Assembly (NCBI GenBank): GCA_947455585.1
Contig: CANGOY010000019.1
Coordinates: forward strand, 1-14,707
Length of the DNA stretch: 14,707 nucleotides
Reading direction: 5' to 3'
From: Comamonadaceae bacterium
GTDB lineage: Bacteria > Pseudomonadota > Gammaproteobacteria > Burkholderiales > Burkholderiaceae_C
Below the pieces are notes generated by a model, which was given only the letters and a program-made list of their open reading frames with translations, had not been told where the DNA came from and did not search any database. A program made the position numbers and the translations under genes. Shown piece by piece: positions 6,934 to 13,877 of this stretch. Every line of letters begins with the position of its first letter. The first letter of the stretch is position 1.

Positions 6934-8249
6934 GACAGGATGTGACTCAGTTGGTTACGCGTCATGGCGTAGTCTTCGCCCTTGTCCATGTCCTGGCGCA
7001 AAAAGTCCACCATCTGTTCGCGGATGCGAATGGCTTCGTCGAGCTCAGGGTTAGAGCCCGCCTCATACGCCCCCACTTGCACCAAGTCTGCGTTTTGTTG
7101 GTACACCGACCACAAGCGGCGCAGTTTGTTGGACTGCTTCAACTCTTCGGGGCTCACCAAGGTCTGCATCACACGCGAAATCGAACCGTTCAAATCAATC
7201 GCGGGGTAATGCGCTTGGTCAGCCAAGCGACGTGACAACATGACTTGGCCATCGAGCGACGCACGCGCGATGTCCACAATCGGGTCATTGCCGTCATCGC
7301 CTTCAGCGAGCACGGTGTAGATGGACGTGATGGAGCCATGGCCATGACGGCCCACACCACCACGCTCAATCAAGTTAGGCAGCAAAGCAAACACTGAGGG
7401 TGGATAGCCTTTGGCTGTGGGTGGTTCGCCAATGGCCAAGCCAATTTCGCGCTGCGCATGCGCCACACGGGTCAAGCTGTCGCACAGCATCAACACGTTC
7501 TTGCCTTGGTCGCGGAAGTATTCGGCAATCACATGCGTCATGTGCGTGGCCTTGAGGCGCAGCACAGGCGACACGTTGGCGGGTGCTGCAACAACCACCG
7601 ACTTGGCCAAACCTTCTTCGCCCAAAGACTCAGAGATGAAGGCCTGCACTTCGCGGCCACGTTCGCCAATCAGGCCAATCACCACGATGTCGGCCTTGGT
7701 GAAGCGGGTCAGCATGCCCAAGAGCACACTCTTACCCACACCAGAACCAGCCACCAAACCAATGCGTTGGCCTCGGCCGATGGTAAGTGCTCCATTGATG
7801 GCTTTGACACCCACATCCAAAATTTCTTCAATCGGGCCGCGCTCCATGGGGTTGAGCGGGCAGCCCAAGAGGCTGAGTTGGTCAGGCAAATGGGGCATGG
7901 GTTTGCCATCAATCGGCATACCGCGACCATCAATCACACGGCCTAACAATTCGTTACCCAAACGCACTTGGCCCGAGTTGCTCATCACGCGCACCGTGTC
8001 ACCAGGGCCCACACCGACGGGGTCGGTGAAGGGCATGAGGTACAAAGTTTTATCGTTGAAACCCACCACCTCGGCTTCGACGCGATGGCCTTCTTTGCCC
8101 ATCACTTCGCAGCAGGCGCCCAAGGGCGCCATGATGCCGCGCGTCTCCAAAGTCAGACCCACGAGGCGCACCAAGGTGCCGCTGCGTTGCGGCTCGGGGG
8201 TGCGCAGCTTGGGCAAGCTCGCCTGAACTTCTTTGGAAAAATCGAGCAT
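6930..8249 (-). CDS. fliI: FliI, flagellar export ATPase
   Basis: FliI is the cytoplasmic hexameric ATPase that unfolds and feeds substrates to the export gate. The 439 residues match the family. Motifs seen are a Walker A AGSGVGKS (residues 167-174), GLIGERGREV (192-201, which carries conserved glutamates), a Walker B NVLMLCDS (251-258), and the alpha/beta ATPase signature PAIDLNGSIS (349-358). The N-terminal beta-barrel domain and the C-terminal FliI stretch are both intact. It begins 12 bases after the stop of the FliF-tail-like gene and overlaps fliJ by four bases. The ribosome-binding site is weak (AAAGTAG), so translation may depend on the gene before it. Confidence 0.98.
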   Translation of the reverse strand: MLDFSKEVQASLPKLRTPEPQRSGTLVRLVGLTLETRGIMAPLGACCEVMGKEGHRVEAEVVGFNDKTLYLMPFTDPVGVGPGDTVRVMSNSGQVRLGNELLGRVIDGRGMPIDGKPMPHLPDQLSLLGCPLNPMERGPIEEILDVGVKAINGALTIGRGQRIGLVAGSGVGKSVLLGMLTRFTKADIVVIGLIGERGREVQAFISESLGEEGLAKSVVVAAPANVSPVLRLKATHMTHVIAEYFRDQGKNVLMLCDSLTRVAHAQREIGLAIGEPPTAKGYPPSVFALLPNLIERGGVGRHGHGSITSIYTVLAEGDDGNDPIVDIARASLDGQVMLSRRLADQAHYPAIDLNGSISRVMQTLVSPEELKQSNKLRRLWSVYQQNADLVQVGAYEAGSNPELDEAIRIREQMVDFLRQDMDKGEDYAMTRNQLSHILS

Positions 8250-8261
8250 GGGCTACTTTAT

Positions 8262-8912
8262 TTATTTCAACTGAATCATGCCGCGAATCGCGGAGGCCAC
8301 ACGGGCTTGGTCCGATTGCACCACCATGCGCACGATACCCACTTTGTCTTCGTAGCTGTTGGCACCGTTGAGCAGTTCTGGCGGAATCGTTGGCTTCTTG
8401 GCCTTTTGTTGTTCTTTGCGGATGCGGTCTTTGATTTCAGCCAAAGACTCGCCTTCGCGAATTTCAATCTCGCCTTCGGCCAATGCCTCCTCGGCCTCTT
8501 CCTCTGGCACGTCGACCAAAGCCTCTTCAGGCGCAGCCTCTGGGGCAAGGTCCTCGACCGGTGCCTCGACCACTTCAGCGGGTGCTTCTTCGGCCACCAC
8601 TTCGGGCACCACTTCGGCCACGGGCTCGGGCACCACTTCAGGCTCGGGCTCAATCACCGGTTTAGGTGTGGGCTTGTTTGGCTTTTCCAGCAGCAGCATT
8701 TGGTATTTGATTTTGTCAGCGCGTTGGGCTTCAAACAATTCAGCCTTGCGCATCATCTCGCGCTCGACCGCTGCAATGGCTGCTTTTTGCATGTCATTGT
8801 TGGACATCGCTTCGCCCACCATGTTCAGCACAAACGGACGCACGATGGTCACAATCACGACCATAAAAATCAAACCCATCAACAAGGTATTGATGACGTC
8901 AGGAATGAACAT
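8262..8912 (-). CDS. FliF-derived mini-protein: second membrane helix plus FliG-binding tail
   Basis: A 216-residue protein in the slot between fliH and fliI. Residues 7-32 form one membrane helix that aligns without gaps to FliF residues 496-521: both have the pattern (I/V)N...G.IF.....T.VRP.V, about 9 of 26 identical. Residues 40-75 are helical and charged. Residues 80-145 are a Glu/Pro/Val/Ala linker. Residues 148-216 copy the FliF C-terminal tail: EIEIREGESL against EIEIEEGESL, then LLNGANSYEDKV against LLNTANSYDDKV, with about 17 of 34 positions identical from there on. In FliF this tail binds the N-terminal domain of FliG. The periplasmic ring domains and first membrane helix are missing entirely. 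A GGAGG six bases before the ATG supports expression. It overlaps fliH by 14 bases. I know no name for it. Function inferred: a membrane-tethered FliG-binding partner. Confidence 0.88.
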   Translation of the reverse strand: MFIPDVINTLLMGLIFMVVIVTIVRPFVLNMVGEAMSNNDMQKAAIAAVEREMMRKAELFEAQRADKIKYQMLLLEKPNKPTPKPVIEPEPEVVPEPVAEVVPEVVAEEAPAEVVEAPVEDLAPEAAPEEALVDVPEEEAEEALAEGEIEIREGESLAEIKDRIRKEQQKAKKPTIPPELLNGANSYEDKVGIVRMVVQSDQARVASAIRGMIQLK

Positions 8913-10311
8913 CGTCGTCCTCCGCTTCTTCTTGAACTTCTAAAATACGTTGTGCCAATGGCGACTTTTCACGCCATGCTTTCACATCGACCAGCAAGGC
9001 ACGCGCCAAGCCTTCGAGTCGATGATCCACCAAATCTTCAATCACCGTGTCGTTGGCAAACACGCGCACACTGCCTGGCTGCATGTCCTGCACCGCCTCT
9101 AAGCGCATGCCTTTGGTCAATTCGCCGCCCTGCGCTTGCAAACGGTCTTTGTCTTCTGGGTTGAGCTCTACCACCACGGCACCATGCACGGGATGGTCTA
9201 GCTCATCCAAGCAACGCTGCACCAATCGCTCAATGCCTTTGCTGGAGGTTTGAAGCTCAGTCATCACCACCTGCTCTGCAATATGCATGGCCAGGCGTTT
9301 GAGGGGCTCAAAAAATTTCTTGGGGTTGTCAATCAACGCACCGAGTTCGGTCGCCACATTTTCAAACACCACGCGTTGCGCTGCCATTTCTTCAACCACG
9401 GCTTCACGCGCTTGCACTTCGCCAAGTTCTTTGCCTTGTTCGATACCTTGCGCCAAGCCTTGTTCAAGACCTTCAGCAACACCTTGTGCTTTACCTTCTT
9501 CCAGGCCTTGGGCCAAACCCTGTTCTAGGCCCTCAGCCAGACCTTCCGTTTTACCTTCAGCGCGACCTTGCGCAAGGCCTTTTTCAAGCGCTTCAGCCGT
9601 GGCTTTTTCAACTGCAGCGGCCAGCTCAGCGGCCGCTTCCTCGCGCGCTTGCGCCAGGCCTTTGGCAATCTGCTCAGCTTCGCGCTGCGCCACTTCAGCT
9701 TCGGCAACACCCGCCACCAAAGTGGGTGCAGCAGGCATCACCGCATTGGCTGCCTCAGCCACATCTTCGGTGTGAACCGCTTGCGCATCTTGGACAGTTG
9801 CGTCTTTCGCATCTGCTTCCTGCGTTACCTCATCGGGATGAATCACGATGAGTTCTGGGCCAGCTTCATCTGAGGTGATGGGGCTCACCACCAAAGTCTC
9901 AGCCAATTCAGCCTGTGCCAACGCGCGGTTCAGAACGCTCGGCTCTACATTCACGCGTAATTTAGATTTGCGAGAAGCACCAAACGCGTCCATCACAAAT
10001 GGCAAATGCTCATTCGTCTCCGAACCCACTTGTGAAGCTGATTTCTCTTCACCAAAAGATTCGTTGCGATAGTCATTCTCTAGCAGCGCCAGCGACGCTT
10101 TGGCTTGTTGGCTCAAAGGCTGTCGCATAGGCTGGTAATGCGCCGCAGAGAATCCGCTGGACTTGGCTGGGTAGCCTGAGTCCGCGAAATGCTCCGGCTC
10201 ATCACTGGTCCAGCTGGTCGTGGCATAGCCACGGCTGCTCAGCTTTTCAGCGATGCCAGCATTGGGTTGCCATGGCACGGCAGCCCGAGCGGGATGGGGT
10301 TGATTAAACAA
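8899..10311 (-). CDS. fliH: FliH, export ATPase regulator, enlarged
   Basis: FliH holds FliI in check and ties it to the C-ring and gate. The C-terminal domain (about residues 300-450) is typical: MHIAEQVVMTEL, LVQRCLDEL, ELNPEDKDRL and a DLVDHRLEG near 425-433. The protein is 470 residues, about twice the common 220-250. The extra length is an N-terminal region of about 200 residues, mostly polar or acidic and probably disordered, with two Trp residues (14 and 34) that might serve as the Trp-bearing docking site known in FliH. Residues 245-297 hold 14 glycines exactly four apart, the FliH GxxxG motif in extended form. The frame opens at a TTG at 10311, overlapping the fliG stop by eight bases. 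A GTG at codon 12 is an alternative, so the start is uncertain. Confidence 0.92.
   Translation of the reverse strand: MFNQPHPARAAVPWQPNAGIAEKLSSRGYATTSWTSDEPEHFADSGYPAKSSGFSAAHYQPMRQPLSQQAKASLALLENDYRNESFGEEKSASQVGSETNEHLPFVMDAFGASRKSKLRVNVEPSVLNRALAQAELAETLVVSPITSDEAGPELIVIHPDEVTQEADAKDATVQDAQAVHTEDVAEAANAVMPAAPTLVAGVAEAEVAQREAEQIAKGLAQAREEAAAELAAAVEKATAEALEKGLAQGRAEGKTEGLAEGLEQGLAQGLEEGKAQGVAEGLEQGLAQGIEQGKELGEVQAREAVVEEMAAQRVVFENVATELGALIDNPKKFFEPLKRLAMHIAEQVVMTELQTSSKGIERLVQRCLDELDHPVHGAVVVELNPEDKDRLQAQGGELTKGMRLEAVQDMQPGSVRVFANDTVIEDLVDHRLEGLARALLVDVKAWREKSPLAQRILEVQEEAEDDDVHS
8919..8923 (-). promoter_or_regulatory. Strong ribosome-binding site of the FliF-tail-like gene
   Basis: The minus strand reads GGAGG here, six bases before the ATG at 8912, inside the last codons of fliH. 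fliI and fliJ lack such a site. This argues that the mini-protein is made in quantity and is not a decaying duplicate. Confidence 0.8.
9421..9579 (-). repeat. GxxxG-coding repeat in fliH with a 60-base tandem duplication
   Basis: This stretch codes FliH residues 245-297, with glycine at every fourth position and 14 glycines in all. Inside it, residues 257-276 and 277-296 (9484-9543 and 9424-9483) are two 20-residue units of the same design. Both carry GLEQGLAQG at the same place (GLAEGLEQGLAQ against GVAEGLEQGLAQ), which points to an old 60-base duplication. GxxxG helices of this type pack tightly in the FliH dimer. Confidence 0.8.
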
Positions 10312-11338
10312 AGTCTGCGCCGCCCAAGATCAAGTCACCAGAATCGGACAACTTACGCGCTTTACGCATGATTTGCTTTTGCGCGTCTTCCACGTCGGCC
10401 ATGCGTTGTGGGCCTTTGGCTTCCATGTCGTCGCGGAACATACCGCGCGCACGTTCCGACATGTTGTCGAAAAATCGGTTGGCTGTCGGCTCGCTGCAGT
10501 TCTTCAAAGCCATCATCAACATGTCTGGCTCCACCGCACGCATGAGCACCTGAATACCTTTGTTGTCCACGCTGACCAAGTTCTCAAACGTGAACATATT
10601 GTCTTGAATCTTCAACATCAAATCTGGGTCGATTTCGTTCAAGCCGTTCATGATGCTGGCTTCCAGCGCTGTCTTGGTCAAGTTCATGATCTTGGCAGCC
10701 GCTTGGATGCCACCAAAGCTTGACGATTGCGCCGACGCGTTCTTGGAGAACTGCTGCTTCATGATGGCTTCCAACTCGGCCATGGCCGAAGGTTGCACGG
10801 TGTCCAAACTGGCCACACGTTGAATCACTTCAGGACGCACATCAGGCGGCAAGTAATTCAACACATCGGCTGCCACTTCGCTTTCAAGCAATGACAAGAT
10901 GATGGCCACAACTTGGGGGTGTTCACCACGAATCATGTCAGCAATGCCGCGGGCGTCCATCCAGGTGAGGATGTCCAAACCTTTGGTGCCTTGGCCCGGC
11001 ATGATGCGGCCCAACACCGAAGCAGCTTTGTCGTCACCCAATGCCAAGCGCATGACGCGCTCCACATAGTCGGCACCACCGATGCTGACGTTGTTTTGAT
11101 TTTTCAAATGGTCCACAAACTCGTCGAGCACAAAGTTAACCGCTTCTTGTGAGAAGTTGGCCACTTGCACCATCGCGGCGCCCAGCGCTTGAACCTCTTT
11201 GGGGTTCAGGTATTTGATGATCTCAGCCGCTTGCTCTTCACCGAGCAAGAGCATCAAAACGGCAGCACGTTGGGTGCTGGTAATGTTGGCAAGCTCAGCA
11301 CGGAGCTTGTCGGTCATCACAATGGTGTCGTCAGCCAT
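10304..11338 (-). CDS. fliG: FliG, rotor switch protein
   Basis: FliG sits between the MS-ring and C-ring and takes torque from the stator. The 344 residues are slightly over the usual 330-338, with a short extra N-terminus. The N-terminal domain (residues 15-100) is the part that binds the FliF tail. The middle domain carries EHPQ (139-142) and the C-terminal domain carries the torque residues, seen as K279, R296, D303-D304 and R312 (ALKNCSEP, NMSERARG, FRDDMEAKGPQR). All five expected charges are present. A GAGG about nine bases before the ATG serves as ribosome-binding site. The gene is 23 bases after fliF. Confidence 0.98.
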   Translation of the reverse strand: MADDTIVMTDKLRAELANITSTQRAAVLMLLLGEEQAAEIIKYLNPKEVQALGAAMVQVANFSQEAVNFVLDEFVDHLKNQNNVSIGGADYVERVMRLALGDDKAASVLGRIMPGQGTKGLDILTWMDARGIADMIRGEHPQVVAIILSLLESEVAADVLNYLPPDVRPEVIQRVASLDTVQPSAMAELEAIMKQQFSKNASAQSSSFGGIQAAAKIMNLTKTALEASIMNGLNEIDPDLMLKIQDNMFTFENLVSVDNKGIQVLMRAVEPDMLMMALKNCSEPTANRFFDNMSERARGMFRDDMEAKGPQRMADVEDAQKQIMRKARKLSDSGDLILGGADFV

Positions 11339-11361
11339 GATTCAAATCCTCAGAAAATTTA

Positions 11362-13515
11362 TTACTTCTCGATCAAGCTCTTGAGCACACCCGCCACGCG
11401 GGTGGAGTCTTCAGCCATGATCATGCGAATCAATGCCACTTTATCGTCGTACGAGTTGGCTGTGTTGAGCAAATCAGCAGAAATCGATTGTTTCTTAGGC
11501 TTCATGCTCGCCATGCGGGCCTTCACCGATTCCAGCGACTCGCCCTCTTCAATTTCAATTTCATCCGATGACTCTTCAGCCGCAGTACTGGCTGCGTGAT
11601 GGGCCGCAGCTTCGGCTGCAATTTGTGCATCACGCTCAGCACGCAAGGCTTCTTCGCGGATTCGGGCTTCTTCAGCGGCCAAGGCATCGGCTGCAGCTTT
11701 GGCTTCGGCAGCCAGGCGGGCTTGCTCTGCAGCGTAGGTGGCTTCTTGGGCCAAGCGGGCAGACTCTTCAGCAGCACGCATGGCTTCTTCAGAAATACGC
11801 AGCATCTCGCCTTCGTGTGTTTTCTTGGCATGGGCCGCTGCATTTTGTGCAGCCGCGTTCTCGGCGGTGGCCACATCAATCGCCATTTGCGCTTGGGTGG
11901 TGGCGGCATCCGCCGCTGCCGCTGCCAAAGCTTTGGGGTCGATTTCTGGGGACAGCAAGCGACGCACCATCGGACGAACCACGGTCAACAAGATGAGCAA
12001 GAAGATACCGCCCACCACAGCCGCGTTCACCATGACTTGGTAGTTTTCGTCGCGGTACCAAGGAATGACGGTTGGGTCGTACTGAGGCTCAAACTTGGTG
12101 CCCACCACGGTCACAGCGTCACCACGGGTTTCGTTGAAGCCCACAGCACCTTTGACCAATTGGTTCAAGCGCTCGATTTCTTCGGGTGTGTAGGGAATCG
12201 ACGTTGGGGTTGAGCCATCGGCGTTCTTTTCGACTTTGGCACCTGGTGCAATGGGGCGCTCGTTGATCAACACACCCACACCGATTTTGCTGATGGTGCC
12301 CATCGCAGCTTTGGTGTGGCGCACGGCGCGGTCGAGTTCGTAGTTTTTGGTGCTACGCGCTGTCACTTGCACGCCCTTTTCGCTCACGCCCTTCAAGGGG
12401 TCAGCATTGGTTTGTGTCGTGGCTTGTGGGTTGGTAGGCGCTGGAGGCGTATTGGACAACGCGCCAGGAATACCAATCGCATCACGGAAAGTGTTGCGGT
12501 CTTCCACAAACAATTCAGAACGGGTCTTAGGACCTTTGTCTTGTGCGTCAAATTCTTCGTTGGTCACTTCAGTCTGTGTGAAGTCCAAGCTCATGCTCAC
12601 CTGCGCGGTCACGTTGGACTCGCCCACGATGGGGGCCAACAACTGAATCAAGCGGGTGCGATAGAGGTCTTCCATTTGCTGCTTTTGGGTCAGCTGTTGT
12701 GCTGTCAAACCCAAAGGCTGCTCGGTCAACATGTCGTTCATCAAGCTACCGAAGTTGTCGACCACCGACACGTTTTCAGGTGCGAGGTAAGGCACGCTAG
12801 ACGCCACCAACTGGATGATGGCTTGCACGTTGGCCGATGAAATGGTGCGGCCAGGCAGACGGGTGATGATGACGGAAGCCTTGGTCGGTGCGCGGTCACG
12901 CACAAACACGCTTTGCTTGGGCGCAGCCAAATGGACGCGGGCTGATTTGATACCGCCGATTTGCACAATGCTGTGTGCCAGCTCTTGTTCCATCGCGTTG
13001 TTGTAGCGCACCTGCTCCATGAATTGGCTGGTGGTCATGGCGGGCATGTCTTTGAGGTTGTCCATGCCAGAAGCTTCTGTGCGTGGCAAACCTTTAGAAG
13101 CCAACAACATGCGGGCTTCTTGGTAACGGCTGGTAGGGACAGAAATTTGACCTGTGTTGGCATCCACCTCAGGCTTGTACTCGCCCGTCTTCAAGGCTTC
13201 AATGGCCAACTGCTTGTCAGCATCGTTGAGCATCAACACCAAAGGACGGTAAGGCGTAGGCTTCATCGAGGTGAAAAACACCGCCACGGACATCAGCAGC
13301 ATGAAAATCACGATGAAAGGCAAGACCTTGCGCACGCTGGGTTGGCGCAACACGTCCATCACCAAGGCGCCTGGGCCCTCTTTGGCGTTGATCCATGCAG
13401 GCATGCGTGACGCATCTCCTGCAGCAGAACCGCTCGCATTGGATGCGCCGGTGGTCTCTACGCCAGTGGCCAAGGGCATGCCCACAGCGTTCATGTTTAA
13501 GGTATCAGTTGCCAT
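11362..13515 (-). CDS. fliF: FliF, MS-ring protein with an enlarged cytoplasmic tail
   Basis: FliF builds the MS-ring, the base on which the flagellum assembles. Membrane helix 1 lies near residues 66-83 and helix 2 near 496-515. Between them are the periplasmic ring-building motifs, with typical stretches such as RVHLAAPK, TKASVIITRLPG and the YELDRAVRH region. The C-terminal FliG-binding tail occupies about 652-717 (EEGESLESVKARM and LLNTANSYDDKVALIRM). The protein is 717 residues, well over the usual 550-570. The surplus is mainly an Ala/Glu-rich, strongly helical insertion at about 525-650, between helix 2 and the tail. The gene starts 20 bases after fliE. The tail and helix 2 have a second copy in the protein at 8262-8912. 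Confidence 0.97.
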   Translation of the reverse strand: MATDTLNMNAVGMPLATGVETTGASNASGSAAGDASRMPAWINAKEGPGALVMDVLRQPSVRKVLPFIVIFMLLMSVAVFFTSMKPTPYRPLVLMLNDADKQLAIEALKTGEYKPEVDANTGQISVPTSRYQEARMLLASKGLPRTEASGMDNLKDMPAMTTSQFMEQVRYNNAMEQELAHSIVQIGGIKSARVHLAAPKQSVFVRDRAPTKASVIITRLPGRTISSANVQAIIQLVASSVPYLAPENVSVVDNFGSLMNDMLTEQPLGLTAQQLTQKQQMEDLYRTRLIQLLAPIVGESNVTAQVSMSLDFTQTEVTNEEFDAQDKGPKTRSELFVEDRNTFRDAIGIPGALSNTPPAPTNPQATTQTNADPLKGVSEKGVQVTARSTKNYELDRAVRHTKAAMGTISKIGVGVLINERPIAPGAKVEKNADGSTPTSIPYTPEEIERLNQLVKGAVGFNETRGDAVTVVGTKFEPQYDPTVIPWYRDENYQVMVNAAVVGGIFLLILLTVVRPMVRRLLSPEIDPKALAAAAADAATTQAQMAIDVATAENAAAQNAAAHAKKTHEGEMLRISEEAMRAAEESARLAQEATYAAEQARLAAEAKAAADALAAEEARIREEALRAERDAQIAAEAAAHHAASTAAEESSDEIEIEEGESLESVKARMASMKPKKQSISADLLNTANSYDDKVALIRMIMAEDSTRVAGVLKSLIEK

Positions 13516-13535
13516 ATCAGTCTCTCAATCCTGTA

Positions 13536-13877
13536 TCAAACAGGCATGTTCATGATTTCTTCGTACGCTTTCATCACTTTGTTGCGTACTTGCAAGGTGG
13601 CTTCAAAAGCCAGTGACGATTTCTGCATGCTCAACACCACTTCGGTGAGGGGCACTTCTTCGCCACGGTCATAGGCTTCGGTCATGGCGTCGGCCTTGAC
13701 GTCAGATTCGTTGACTTTGTCCAACGCGTTTTTGACTGAGTCAAAAAACGACGGTTGGCCCACCTTGGTGGCAGATGAATCATTGACACTGGACGACGTG
13801 CCCGTGGACTGCGTTTGGTACGAACGCAGCGTTTCAATCATCGATTGAACGTTGGCTTGTGAGATGCGATCAATCAT
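13536..13877 (-). CDS. fliE: FliE, MS-ring/rod junction protein
   Basis: FliE links the MS-ring to the proximal rod and is exported by the flagellar system. The 113 residues fit the family (about 100-110). The C-terminal half is diagnostic: VPLTEVVLSMQKSSLAFEA followed by QVRNKVMKAYEEIMNMPV. The N-terminal part includes a Ser/Thr-rich loop (residues 22-40). The start codon overlaps the stop of the upstream activator gene as ATGA, and an AAGGAG seven bases before the ATG is a strong ribosome-binding site. Confidence 0.97.
   Translation of the reverse strand: MIDRISQANVQSMIETLRSYQTQSTGTSSSVNDSSATKVGQPSFFDSVKNALDKVNESDVKADAMTEAYDRGEEVPLTEVVLSMQKSSLAFEATLQVRNKVMKAYEEIMNMPV

Noticed and set aside
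7968..9164. A long plus-strand open frame (398 codons), rich in His, Phe, Gln and Arg, opposite fliI, the mini-FliF gene and fliH
   Set aside because: It spans three well-supported minus-strand genes and has the odd composition of an antisense shadow with no family motif. Similar open frames opposite fliF, fliH and the SPOR gene were dismissed for the same reason.
9421..9579. Regular repeats that could suggest a CRISPR array
   Set aside because: The repeat is coding, with periodicity of 12 and 60 bases, no spacers, and codes the FliH GxxxG helix.
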